A stretch of 64,000 bases of DNA from Leptolyngbyaceae cyanobacterium clean351 (lineage in GTDB: Bacteria > Cyanobacteriota > Cyanobacteriia > DAIDHW01). How positions within the stretch are numbered: the first letter of the stretch is position 1; each line of letters begins with the position of its first letter. The notes under the pieces are model-generated. The model had not been told where the DNA came from and searched no databases. It worked only from the letters and a program-made list of their open reading frames with translations. The translations under genes were made by a program, and so were the position numbers. Shown here one piece after another: positions 18,688-31,286 of the stretch. Where the stretch lies: contig DAIDHW010000001.1 in assembly GCA_027451865.1 (NCBI GenBank), positions 1,127,329 to 1,191,328 of the forward strand. The letters run 5' to 3'.

Positions 18688-18760
18688 CGCGCCCTGGAGG
18701 ACTTGAACCCCCGACATCAGGTTTTGGAGACCTGCGTTCTACCAACTGAACTAAGAGCGC
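18688..18760 (-). tRNA. trnW: tRNA-Trp (CCA)
   Basis: The 73-base cloverleaf has acceptor GCGCTCT/AGGGCGC, anticodon stem CAGGT/ACCTG with loop CTCCAAA (anticodon CCA) and a GGTTCAAGTCC T-arm. The discriminator is G and the 3' CCA is not encoded. It lies between rplS and secE and is probably co-transcribed with the cluster. Confidence 0.96.
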
Positions 18761-18816
18761 CCACCTCAACCATGCAAATACAGTGTAGCAGGGATAATAT
18801 CCCCGCCAGGTGTTAG

Positions 18817-19173
18817 TTAGCGGTCAAACCGCTGCTTCAGACGTGTGGCCTTGCCAACCCGGTCACGGAGGTAGTAGAGCTTAGCACGACGGACCTTGCT
18901 GCGGCGCAGGACCTTAATGCTTTCGATCTGAGGAGAGTGAACTAGGAGCACCCGCTCTACCCCCACACCCTGGAAAGTCTTGCGGACCGTGATTGCGGTA
19001 TTGATGCCAGTGCCATGGCGAGCAATAACCACTCCTTCGTAGGGCTGAACGCGTTCCTTGCCCCCTTCCTGGATCACCACTCCCACCTTCACCGTGTCTC
19101 CAATCCGAATTTCGGGGAGAGTCGACTTCAGGTACTCAGCTTCAATTTGGCGAATAATTTCCTGGGCGTACAT
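18817..19173 (-). CDS. rplS: 50S ribosomal protein L19
   Basis: A 118-residue protein at the 30S-50S interface. [40 protein letters not shown] and [19 protein letters not shown] are diagnostic. It is the first gene of the leftward cluster, 56 bases upstream of trnW; AAAGG precedes the ATG. This gene order is typical of cyanobacteria. Confidence 0.97.
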   Translation of the reverse strand: MYAQEIIRQIEAEYLKSTLPEIRIGDTVKVGVVIQEGGKERVQPYEGVVIARHGTGINTAITVRKTFQGVGVERVLLVHSPQIESIKVLRRSKVRRAKLYYLRDRVGKATRLKQRFDR

Positions 19174-19277
19174 GGCCTTTGCAAACTCACGGTCTTACAT
19201 CGTAACTCCAAGTTAGGAGTTTTGTCTAGATGTTCAGCTCCTAGATTCCCGCTCCAGATCCCTTAAGATGGTGGGGT

Positions 19278-19351
19278 GGGTGCGTAGCTCAGTAGGATAG
19301 AGCAGCGACCTTCTAAGTCGCTGGTCACAGGTTCGAATCCTGTCGCACCCG
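19278..19351 (+). tRNA. trnR: tRNA-Arg (TCT)
   Basis: The 74-base cloverleaf has acceptor GGGTGCG/CGCACCC, anticodon stem GCGAC/GTCGC with loop CTTCTAA (anticodon TCT, reading AGA) and T-arm ACAGGTTCGAATCCTGT. The discriminator is G and CCA is not encoded. It ends three bases before the convergent ruvC stop. Confidence 0.97.
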
Positions 19352-19354
19352 TAG

Positions 19355-19822
19355 TCAGCTCAGCTGAGATTGCCAGAGGGCAGTTAAGGCCAGAGCAATC
19401 GCGTCCGCCGCATCGTCAGGCTGGGGGATCGACTCCAGGGCAAATTCCCGAGCCACGGCCTGCTGAACCTCAGCCTTGGGGGCCCGGCCGTAACCGGTGA
19501 TTCCCTGCTTAACCTGGGCCGGGGTAAACTCCACTATCGGCAGCTGCTGTTGAGCCAGCGCCAGCAGCACTACCCCTCGGGCTTGGGCTACTAGGATGGT
19601 ATTGCCCATGCGGTAGAAGAATAGCTTCTCCAGGGCTACCAGGTCCGGTCGCATCTGTGCCACCAGGGCCTGCATATCCTCGTATAAAACACAAAGGCGT
19701 TCCCCCACCGGCGCCCCAGCTGGGGTGGAGATGACCCCAAAATCTAGCAGCTCCAGGGGTTTAGACTCGATGAGGCCAAAACCCACCGTGGCTAATCCCG
19801 GGTCGATACCTAAAATCAGCAC
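19355..19822 (-). CDS. ruvC: Holliday junction endonuclease RuvC
   Basis: A 155-residue resolvase that cuts Holliday junctions after RuvAB branch migration. Acidic metal ligands are visible: Asp7 in ILGIDPG, Glu65 in VALEKLFF and the pair in [14 protein letters not shown]. Length is typical. It starts three bases after chlI ends and is likely co-transcribed with it, an association with no obvious functional reason. Confidence 0.96.
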   Translation of the reverse strand: MLILGIDPGLATVGFGLIESKPLELLDFGVISTPAGAPVGERLCVLYEDMQALVAQMRPDLVALEKLFFYRMGNTILVAQARGVVLLALAQQQLPIVEFTPAQVKQGITGYGRAPKAEVQQAVAREFALESIPQPDDAADAIALALTALWQSQLS

Positions 19823-19825
19823 CCC

Positions 19826-20911
19826 CTAGCGGACCCTACCATTTCCATCCCCTAGGACCACGCCAAAAGTTTCACTGAAGGCCTTTTCCACCTTGTAGCC
19901 AGAATCAATGGATTCTAAGGGGTCCTTGCGCAACCGGTGGCGCAAACACAGGGGGATGACCCGGCGGATGTGGTCGACAGTAACCACAGTCTGGCCCTCC
20001 AAGGCAGCGAGGGCCCTGGCAGCCCGGTTGGTGACAATATCTCCCCGCAGACCATCCACATCAAGGTCCGCACACACCTGGGAGATCTGCAGTCGGAGTT
20101 CCTGGTCAATGGTGACGGCAGGCAGGAGCGCCTGGGATTGGCCTAGTTTTACTCGCAGCTGGTCTTGCTGTATCTGATACTGGTTGAGGAAGTCATAGGG
20201 CTGAGCATCAAATTGGGAGCGCTGCTCTACAATTTGCACTCGTAGTTGAGGGTCCCGGACAGTACGGATCTCGGCGTGCATGCCAAAGCGGTCTAGTAGT
20301 TGGGGTCGTAGTTCCCCCTCCTCCGGGTTACCAGAACCCACTAGAACAAAGCGGGCGGGGTGGCGAATGGATATGCCCTCCCGCTCCACAGTATTCCAAC
20401 CAGAGGCAGCCGCATCGAGGAGCACATCTACCAGATGGTCATCGAGTAGGTTCACCTCGTCCACGTAGAGAATACCCCGGTTAGCCCGGGCCAGCAGGCC
20501 TGGCTCAAAGGCTTTCACCCCCTCAGAGAGAGCTTTCTCAATGTCGATGGTGCCGCAGACCCGGTCCTCGGTGGCCCCTAGGGGCAGGTCCACCATGGGC
20601 ACCTTTTTTTTCACCACCGGCAAGCTGTCCCCCTGCTCTAGGTGTTGGCGAGCCAGGTCTCCCATTAACTCCGGATCCTTAGGGTCACTATTAAAGGGGT
20701 CTCCTTCCACCACCTCAATTTCCGGCAGCAGATCGGTCAGGGCCCGAATTGTGGTGGATTTACCGGTACCACGGTCGCCCATGATCATCACCCCCCCAAT
20801 CTTGGGGTCAATCACATTCAGGAGGAGCGCTAGCTTCATCTCCTCCTGCCCGACAATGGCAGTGAAGGGAAACACGGGGCGGCGCCGGACGGTGGATAGG
20901 GTGGTGGTCAC
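19826..20911 (-). CDS. chlI: Magnesium chelatase subunit I
   Basis: The AAA+ ATPase that drives Mg insertion into protoporphyrin IX at the first committed step to chlorophyll. [19 protein letters not shown] opens the conserved domain. GDRGTGKST is Walker A, and [21 protein letters not shown] contains Walker B. GTG 20911 ([16 protein letters not shown]) gives 361 residues, close to the usual 350-360. The open frame continues 50 codons further upstream, but that extension is unlike ChlI. Confidence 0.94.
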   Translation of the reverse strand: MTTTLSTVRRRPVFPFTAIVGQEEMKLALLLNVIDPKIGGVMIMGDRGTGKSTTIRALTDLLPEIEVVEGDPFNSDPKDPELMGDLARQHLEQGDSLPVVKKKVPMVDLPLGATEDRVCGTIDIEKALSEGVKAFEPGLLARANRGILYVDEVNLLDDHLVDVLLDAAASGWNTVEREGISIRHPARFVLVGSGNPEEGELRPQLLDRFGMHAEIRTVRDPQLRVQIVEQRSQFDAQPYDFLNQYQIQQDQLRVKLGQSQALLPAVTIDQELRLQISQVCADLDVDGLRGDIVTNRAARALAALEGQTVVTVDHIRRVIPLCLRHRLRKDPLESIDSGYKVEKAFSETFGVVLGDGNGRVR

Positions 20912-21055
20912 AGAACTTTGCCTACAAGCAGCCAATTGATAACCTAATTGTGCCACACGGAACACCCCGGGGGGGGATGATGCCGTCTGGGGAGCTAATG
21001 AATAACATATTAATAGCAATGTACTATATAAATATACACTATTTCCTTCCCTCCC

Positions 21056-21232
21056 ATGCATACCCCTCCTCCAAACCAGCTCTTCGAAGATGTGTTGGCG
21101 GAACTGAAGGCCATCAAGAAAGAACTCGTGTCAGTCAAGCGTCAGATGTCCTCATCAGTCGCCGCAGGAGCACTAGTCAGCTTCGTATTTTTATCTATCG
21201 TGTATGGGTTATTGCGGTCCCTCTCGGGTTAG
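21056..21232 (+). CDS. Small coiled-coil membrane protein, 58 residues
   Basis: A previously easy-to-miss frame encodes [13 protein letters not shown] and onward to a TAG at 21230. Residues about 10-31 are a charged heptad-like helix ([18 protein letters not shown]), and about 33-55 form one membrane helix ([19 protein letters not shown]). The combination of short coiled coil plus C-terminal helix is unlikely by chance. An A/T-rich block with TATATA elements precedes it, but there is no Shine-Dalgarno. It ends two bases before the convergent cydB stop. I do not recognise the family. Confidence 0.55.
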   Translation: MHTPPPNQLFEDVLAELKAIKKELVSVKRQMSSSVAAGALVSFVFLSIVYGLLRSLSG

Positions 21233-21234
21233 AG

Positions 21235-22245
21235 CTAGCCGTGGGCATCCCCTGCTACCTTCCCGCGAAACACCACATAGTTATAAATGTTGTAAAACAA
21301 CATAATCGGGATCAAAAACCCAACGAAGATAAGCATAAACACCAGCGCACTCGGAGAGGCGGCGGCCTGATAGATGGTAATGTGGTTGGGAATGATGTAG
21401 GGGAAGATAATTAATCCGAGGCCGAGAAAATTGAGCAGGAAGAGCAAAATTGTCCAGACTAAGGGCGTGGCTTCCTCCTGGCGGTTAAGGCTACGCACCA
21501 GCATCCAAACCAGCAACATCGCCAATATAGGAATTAGGGCAAAAACATAAAGCAAGGGCGGACTGAATAAACGGGCCCGAGCTACCTGATAGAAAATGGG
21601 GGTCGTAATCGTGATCAAGAGTGCGCCCAGGACTGTAGTGGCGACAGCTAGTTTCGCTGTGCGATAGTGGGTTTTCTGCAGTTCTCCCTCAGTCTTTAGG
21701 ATCAGATACGTAGAACCGATGAGGACGTAGCCCTGAATCAAGGTCAGGGAAACTAGAATTGATCGCCAATCTAGCCAATCCCACGGGGAACCGTTGAAGT
21801 GACCTGCCTCATCAACGGCAATACCTTCAATAACACTGCCTAGGGCAAAGCCTTGGCCGAGAGCCGCCAGAAAGCTCCCGGCTCCAAAAGCCAAGTTCCA
21901 GAGAAACTTACGATCGGAGTGTTCTCGGAATTCAAAGGCCACAGCTCGAAAAATCAGCCCAAATATCATCATGAAGATGGGGATATACAAGGCGTTGAGG
22001 ATAGTGGCATAGGCTAGGGGAAAAGCTCCGAACAAAGCCCCTCCCACCAGTACTAGCCATGTTTCGTTGGCATCCCAAATGTTACCTAGGCTCGTCATCA
22101 GTAGACTCCGGCGTGATTCGTCGGAGGTGGTGAGAGAAAGGATACCCACCCCTAGATCAAACCCATCTAGCATGACGTAGAGAAATAGGAATAATGCCAG
22201 AATGACAAACCACACCTGGGGCAGGAAGTGTACTAGCGCGTCCAT
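21235..22245 (-). CDS. cydB: Cytochrome bd-type quinol oxidase subunit II
   Basis: A 336-residue membrane subunit of the bd oxidase. The N-terminal ILALFLFLYVMLDGFDLGVGIL is the family signature, and GNIWDANETWLVLVGGALFGAFP is its second hallmark. It lies 22 bases after cydA in the same operon. No CydX-like peptide is evident downstream. Confidence 0.95.
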   Translation of the reverse strand: MDALVHFLPQVWFVILALFLFLYVMLDGFDLGVGILSLTTSDESRRSLLMTSLGNIWDANETWLVLVGGALFGAFPLAYATILNALYIPIFMMIFGLIFRAVAFEFREHSDRKFLWNLAFGAGSFLAALGQGFALGSVIEGIAVDEAGHFNGSPWDWLDWRSILVSLTLIQGYVLIGSTYLILKTEGELQKTHYRTAKLAVATTVLGALLITITTPIFYQVARARLFSPPLLYVFALIPILAMLLVWMLVRSLNRQEEATPLVWTILLFLLNFLGLGLIIFPYIIPNHITIYQAAASPSALVFMLIFVGFLIPIMLFYNIYNYVVFRGKVAGDAHG

Positions 22246-22267
22246 CTTAGTTACCTGGATGTAGGGT

Positions 22268-23710
22268 CTATTGCTGGGCCTCTAGGGGGCGTTGATCGGG
22301 CACGAAGGCGGCGGGTTGGGTCGCGATGGCAGGCTGATTATCTAGCCCGGGACAGGGTAGGTGCAGATTAGGGCCCTGCTGGATGATCCGGCTGCCAAAG
22401 TACAAAGCCGAGACTAGTAGGACAGAGTAGACGAGGGCAAACAAGGTCAAAGAAGTCAGCACATTACTCGCAGGAATCCTAGAGGCAGCATCAACGGTGC
22501 GGATCTGGCCGTATAGGGTCCAAGGTTGGCGGCCAACGCAGCGCACGATCCACCCCGCCTCAACGGCAATATAACCCAGAGGGGCAGCAAAAACCCAGGC
22601 CCGCAGTAACCACCTTTGCTGGGCGATCCTCTCGGCTGCAAGACCACCGAGTAGCCAGCGCCATGCGCTCCAAAGCATTAACCCAGCCAAAAAGAAGCCA
22701 ATTGCGCTCATGACTCGGAAAGAGTAATAGATCAAAGCCACCATAGGCGGGCGGTCACCAGGGGCCCACTCCTTCAACCCCCGGACTGGTAGGGATAGAT
22801 TCTTCCTAAATTCCAGAATGTAGCCCAGCCCGTTGGGAATCACGACTTCCCACCTATTTCTCTGCCCCGCCTCATCCGGCAGAGCCAACAAGCTCCAATC
22901 AGCGGGTTTTCCGGCGGGGCTAGTTTCCCACTTCGCCTCCATGGCCGCCAGTTTCGTCGGTTGATAGTGGGCAACTTGTTCGGCACTCAAGTGGCCAATA
23001 TAAATTTGGAGTGGCGTGACGGCAATTGCCACGACTAGAACAATCTTGAGGGACTGGCTAAAGAAGGTTTGATGATGGTTCTTAAGGATATACCAGGCAC
23101 TAATTCCCCCAATCACAAATAGGGAGGTCTCCAGGGTGGCGAAAAACATGTGCAGCACGCTTTTCACCATGAATGGGTTAGCAATTGCCTGAAGGTAATC
23201 AGTCACAATAAATTTACCATTTACAAGTTCACCACCCTCCGGAGTTTGCAGCCATGAGTTGGCCACTAAAATCCAGAAGGTAGACAGGTTGGCACCGAAG
23301 GCAACCATGATCGTGGCTAGGTAGTGGATTACTGGATGTACTCTTCCCCAACCAAACATCATGATCCCCAGAAACCCTGCCTCAAGCATGAAGGCCATGG
23401 CCCCCTCAAAACCGAGAATGCTGCCGAAAAAGTCCCCGACCGCCTCCGATAAGGGGGCCCAGTTTGTGCCGAACTGAAATTCCATGGGCAGACCTGAGGC
23501 CACCCCAACGCCAAAGTTCAAGATATAGAGTTTTGCCCAGAACCGAGCATGGTGGTAGTAATTGGGGTTACGGGTTTTTAGCCACATCCCCTCCACGATA
23601 ACTAGGTATATTGCCATGCCAGTGGTCAGGACCGGCCAGAGCATATGGAAAATGGCGGTCAAGGCAAATTGCATCCGCGAGAGCGCGACCGTATTTGATA
23701 AGAGATCCAT
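22268..23710 (-). CDS. cydA: Cytochrome bd-type quinol oxidase subunit I
   Basis: The 480-residue haem-bearing subunit that oxidises quinol and reduces oxygen; it gives the cell a terminal oxidase besides cytochrome c oxidase. LSRMQFALTAIFHMLWP opens the protein with the distal haem-ligand His, and GRQPWTLYGQIRT is the diagnostic C-terminal motif. The loop after the fifth helix (the Q loop) is of intermediate length. It heads the cydAB operon. A hairpin lies in the leader. Confidence 0.95.
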   Translation of the reverse strand: MDLLSNTVALSRMQFALTAIFHMLWPVLTTGMAIYLVIVEGMWLKTRNPNYYHHARFWAKLYILNFGVGVASGLPMEFQFGTNWAPLSEAVGDFFGSILGFEGAMAFMLEAGFLGIMMFGWGRVHPVIHYLATIMVAFGANLSTFWILVANSWLQTPEGGELVNGKFIVTDYLQAIANPFMVKSVLHMFFATLETSLFVIGGISAWYILKNHHQTFFSQSLKIVLVVAIAVTPLQIYIGHLSAEQVAHYQPTKLAAMEAKWETSPAGKPADWSLLALPDEAGQRNRWEVVIPNGLGYILEFRKNLSLPVRGLKEWAPGDRPPMVALIYYSFRVMSAIGFFLAGLMLWSAWRWLLGGLAAERIAQQRWLLRAWVFAAPLGYIAVEAGWIVRCVGRQPWTLYGQIRTVDAASRIPASNVLTSLTLFALVYSVLLVSALYFGSRIIQQGPNLHLPCPGLDNQPAIATQPAAFVPDQRPLEAQQ

Positions 23711-24516
23711 TAGGTCCTCTAGGGGCGGAAAATTATTGGTCCTTCAGCTGCCGCACCAACTGAAGGCCTGTAGGTGCTACCACGGCGGCCATGAAAACCC
23801 TGACCTACACGTTAGTTGTCCGCAATACGCCCACAACCAGAGAGTATTTTAGGGTTTAGCCTACCTATCGTTCCCAGGGTAAACAGGTCCGGGAAGACAG
23901 TGAGTTTCTAACATAAATTCCCGGGATCGTCAAGGCACAGGCCGGCACCCTAACTTAAACTGAGGTCATAATAACAGGTATTCCGGCGTGTTTAAGCCGA
24001 TAGAATAAATACCTCAGGCTCATTAAACTCCTATCAAGCCCAAAGGATAGCCAGATTTCCAAGAGTGAGCGCGCGCTCAAAACTGAGTAGTCATTCGGTG
24101 ATAGTCGGTTTAGGAGAGACTTGAGAATATTTGGCAGTGACATTATCATCAGACATCATTGTCGAGTCAATAGGAAGTGGAATACTCTTTCTGTTCTCCT
24201 TTCTTTCAACACCTCTGCACTACTTGATCAGCAGGGAGAACGGCACCCCTTTTTGTACTCTTTCCGTCCCCCTTAAGCTTTTTTGACACTTCTGGGTAAT
24301 CACAATTGTTCACCGCTGGACGTCCATCGATTAATCTATAGATAGTGGTATGGTGGTGCGGAATACCCCTTTAACCAGGCAGTTTTAATCTGGCAGACCT
24401 GGGGGGCATATCTCCACGGGCAAGCGCGCTATACCCCATCCCACACATTTCCTACCCCAGTGTGCGCTCCCCCTTGGTGCCCCGCTGCTTATCTTTTTAT
24501 ACCGCCACCTAGTTTT
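23711..24516. other. 806-base gene-poor region
   Basis: It lies between divergent cydA and the phytochrome gene. It holds a hairpin near cydA (CCTTCAG/CTGAAGG, 23741-23766, 12-base loop), a probable transposase remnant (23955-24149), and then about 370 bases in which I can identify no gene. The 22-codon frame at 23790 is too short to call. Confidence 0.55.
23955..24149 (-). pseudogene. Probable transposase N-terminal remnant (IS4-like)
   Basis: The 64-residue frame begins MIMSLPNILKSLLNRLSPND and contains SLMSLRYLFYRLKHAGIPV. This resembles, from memory, the N-terminus of cyanobacterial IS4-like transposases, where SxRDLFxRLxxxGI is followed by VDISTFSKA. Here the likeness stops after GIPV and the frame ends six residues later, with no DDE core downstream. 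I saw no terminal inverted repeats or target duplication, so it looks like a decayed fragment. A short unrelated protein cannot be excluded. Confidence 0.4.
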
Positions 24517-27500
24517 ATGGACCATGCCCATCAAGGACTACTGAGACTGGCTGCCGCCTCCCTGGACCAGGAGAGCGAGGAGTCGATTTATGCCCCGGGT
24601 TATATTCAAGCCTACGGGGCCCTGCTGGTACTCCAGGAGCCGGGCCTGAGGATTGTGCAGGCCAGTGAGAACGTAAGGCAGTTTTTCGGGGTGGCCGCCA
24701 CCGACTTGCTCGGTAAGTCCCTGCGCAAGCTCCTGACTGCGGCCCAAGTCTCCCAAGTTGCTGATCTGTTGGCCCAAGACCCCCAGGCCCTACGCTACCC
24801 CTTTGAACTCAAGGTTTACCCCCGGGGAGAGCACTCGCGGTTGCGCCAGGGGGTGCAAGTATTCAAGGGCATTCTCCACCGGTTACCCGAGGTTCTGGTT
24901 CTAGAGCTTGAACCCCTAGCTTCCACCACCAATAGCAACCTGATCCAGGTTTACAACCGTCTGCAAGAGGTAATCCGGCAACTGCGCCGCACCCACAGCC
25001 TCAGCCGCCTGGCCCAGGCTCTGGCGACAGGGGTCAAGCAGCTGACTGGTTTTGATCGGGTAATGGTCTATCAATTTGCAGCGGACGGCCATGGAATGGT
25101 AATTGCCGAGGCGAAGGAGGAAGACCTTGAGAGCTACCTGGGTCTGCACTACCCGGCTACGGACATTACTACTGCCGCGCGCCTCCTATTGCAGCGCAAC
25201 TGGGTACGCCAGATTCCCGAGGTATCCGCAGCTCCTGTGCCCTTAGTCCCGGCTCTCAATCCCCTGACTAAAGCTCCCCTAGACCTGGGGAGTTGCCTGG
25301 TGCGGGGGGTCTCACCCTGTCACGTGGAGTACCTGCAGAATATGGGGGTGGGTAGTTCCCTAACTATCTCCCTGGTAGATGACCAGAGTCTGTGGGGTTT
25401 GATCGCCTGCCACCACTCCCAACCTAGGCGCGTCGACTACGAGACCCGCAAAACCTGCGAATTGATCGGTCAGTTTGCCTCCATCGAGTTAGTCCACCAA
25501 CAGGAGCGCGACCTAGACACCTACCGCCAGCAAACTAAGGCCATTCAGGTCGCCTTGCAAAAAGCCTTGCTAGTGGAGCCCAACTTTATCGAGCTGGTGC
25601 TGGCGCGCTCTGGCGAGCAATTGCTGAATCTGGTGCACTCCCAGGGGGTGGCAATTCTACTCGACGGGTCCCCCACCCTCATCGGCCAAACCCCTTCTGC
25701 CGAGCAGGTGGTGAGGTTAAGCGGCTGGTTAGGGCAGACCCAAAAAACTGCCCTCCAGGCAGACCGAGTCTACGCTACCGATTGCCTGGGGGCAGCCTAC
25801 CCTGAGGCCCAGTCCTTGACCCCGGTAGCCAGCGGGATTTTGGTGATCTCCGTAGTCCTTACCAATCATGAGTACTATATTATCTGGTTTCGTCCCGAGC
25901 AGACCCAGGTGGTCTCCTGGGCCGGCCAGCTCCAGAACTCCATCACCACTAACTCCCAGGGGGTGCCGCACCTGTGCCCCCGTTGCTCCTTCGCCTTGTG
26001 GGAGGAAATCGTTCAGGGTAAATCTCTGCCCTGGCTGAGGGTAGAACTAGAGGTGGCCCTGGAGATGCAAAACATCCTGATGTTGGCGGCATTGGGGTTT
26101 GCCCAGGAAGCCCTAGAGGAAGCAGTTGAGCGGGCCAACATTGCCAACCAAGCTAAAACCCAGATCCTGGCCAAGATGAGCCACGAACTGCGCACCCCCA
26201 TCAATGCCATCCTTGGGTTTACCCAGCTGATCTCCCGCCATCCCCAAACCCCCCCCGCGATCCAGGAGGACATCGAGATCATCAACCGCAGTGGCGAGCA
26301 TCTCCTAGAGCTGATCAACGATGTATTGGATATGTCTCGCATCGAATCTGGTCAGCTGGTCCTGCGCGCGACTACCTTCTCCCTCCCCAGCCTGCTACAG
26401 AATGTTGCTAACTCCTTTGCCCTCCAGGCCACCCAAAAGGGCCTGGTGATCACCGTTGAGGAGTCAGCTGAGCTGCCGCGTTTTATCTCCACCGATGAGG
26501 GAAAACTGCGTCAAATACTCCTAAACTTGATCGGCAACGCTGTCAAATTTACTTCCCAAGGCCAGATCACCGTCCGGGTCTGGGCCACAGCCCTGGACCA
26601 GCCGTCCGAATACACCCCTTGTACGGCTGATGTCCCCTGTTCTCCTCTCCTACTATCCCTGGCCGTAGAGGATACGGGCTGTGGCATTGAGGCTAGTAAC
26701 TGGGAGGCGATTTTTGAGCCCTTCATGCAGACCGAGCAAGGTTACCATCGCCAAGGCACAGGCTTGGGTCTTCCCATCAGTCGCCAGTTTGCCCGCCTCA
26801 TGGGGGGGGATATTACTGTCCAAAGTACCCTCGGCCAAGGGTCAATCTTTACCTGTCAGGTGATGGTAGGCCAAGCCCCAGACCTAGAACCGCTGAAAAC
26901 CCCGGGCCCCCGGGTGATAGGTCTGGCCCCTGACCAGCCTCCCTACCGGATTCTGGTGGCGGAAGACTCCCCCGAGAGTCGTCAGTTACTCAGTCATCTC
27001 CTCAGCCTAGTAGGCTTTACGGTGCTGGCGGTGGAGAACGGGGCAGCGGCAGTAGCCCAGTGGCAGGTGTGGCTGCCACAGCTGATCCTGATGGACATTC
27101 ACATGCCGGAGATGGACGGGTACGAAGCAGTCCGCCAGATCCGGGCCTGGGAACAGCAGACTCCTAAGTCTACCCCCACCAAAATCATTGCCCTTACCGC
27201 CTACGCCTTCGACACTGACCGGGCTGCTAGTTTGGCAGCCGGCTACGATGATCACTTGGCCAAGCCCTTCCAGGAAAAGCGCCTCCTGGAGTTAATTGCC
27301 CTCCACGGAGGGGTACGCTACCAGTATGAGGTCCCCCTCGGCACAGCCGAGACTAAGTCCGAGTCACATCCCTTAACTCCCCAGGATCTAGCCCTAATGC
27401 CTCAGGCTTGGGTTGCCCAGGTGCATGAGGCCGCCCTTGGGCTCCAGGACCACCAAGTGCGTCAACTGCTAACGGAAATTCCCGCCACCGCCGCTTGGCT

Positions 27501-27570
27501 AGGAGATTCCCTGAGGCAGATGCTGGAGGAATTTCAGTTGGAAGCGATCGCTAACCTCACTCAACCCTAG
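24517..27570 (+). CDS. Phytochrome hybrid histidine kinase (PAS-GAF-PHY-HisKA-HATPase-REC)
   Basis: A 1017-residue red/far-red photoreceptor. An N-terminal PAS domain (about 20-130) is followed by a GAF domain in which Cys268 of SPCHVEYLQNMGVG is at the position that binds phycocyanobilin in Cph1-type proteins; YPATDIT stands in for the usual PASDIP motif. The PHY domain has LCPRCSFALWEE (the PRxSF tongue). The kinase has His556 (MSHELRTP) and NxxxN/GxGLG motifs, and a receiver domain follows with Asp860 (LILMDIHMPEMDG). ATG 24517 is used; an upstream ATG at 24460 adds a non-conserved stretch. The next gene, 11 bases on, encodes a likely partner kinase. Confidence 0.9.
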   Translation: MDHAHQGLLRLAAASLDQESEESIYAPGYIQAYGALLVLQEPGLRIVQASENVRQFFGVAATDLLGKSLRKLLTAAQVSQVADLLAQDPQALRYPFELKVYPRGEHSRLRQGVQVFKGILHRLPEVLVLELEPLASTTNSNLIQVYNRLQEVIRQLRRTHSLSRLAQALATGVKQLTGFDRVMVYQFAADGHGMVIAEAKEEDLESYLGLHYPATDITTAARLLLQRNWVRQIPEVSAAPVPLVPALNPLTKAPLDLGSCLVRGVSPCHVEYLQNMGVGSSLTISLVDDQSLWGLIACHHSQPRRVDYETRKTCELIGQFASIELVHQQERDLDTYRQQTKAIQVALQKALLVEPNFIELVLARSGEQLLNLVHSQGVAILLDGSPTLIGQTPSAEQVVRLSGWLGQTQKTALQADRVYATDCLGAAYPEAQSLTPVASGILVISVVLTNHEYYIIWFRPEQTQVVSWAGQLQNSITTNSQGVPHLCPRCSFALWEEIVQGKSLPWLRVELEVALEMQNILMLAALGFAQEALEEAVERANIANQAKTQILAKMSHELRTPINAILGFTQLISRHPQTPPAIQEDIEIINRSGEHLLELINDVLDMSRIESGQLVLRATTFSLPSLLQNVANSFALQATQKGLVITVEESAELPRFISTDEGKLRQILLNLIGNAVKFTSQGQITVRVWATALDQPSEYTPCTADVPCSPLLLSLAVEDTGCGIEASNWEAIFEPFMQTEQGYHRQGTGLGLPISRQFARLMGGDITVQSTLGQGSIFTCQVMVGQAPDLEPLKTPGPRVIGLAPDQPPYRILVAEDSPESRQLLSHLLSLVGFTVLAVENGAAAVAQWQVWLPQLILMDIHMPEMDGYEAVRQIRAWEQQTPKSTPTKIIALTAYAFDTDRAASLAAGYDDHLAKPFQEKRLLELIALHGGVRYQYEVPLGTAETKSESHPLTPQDLALMPQAWVAQVHEAALGLQDHQVRQLLTEIPATAAWLGDSLRQMLEEFQLEAIANLTQP

Positions 27571-27581
27571 GTGGTTAACCG

Positions 27582-31268
<3,687 letters not shown>

Positions 31269-31286
31269 CTAGTAACCGCAACTATT

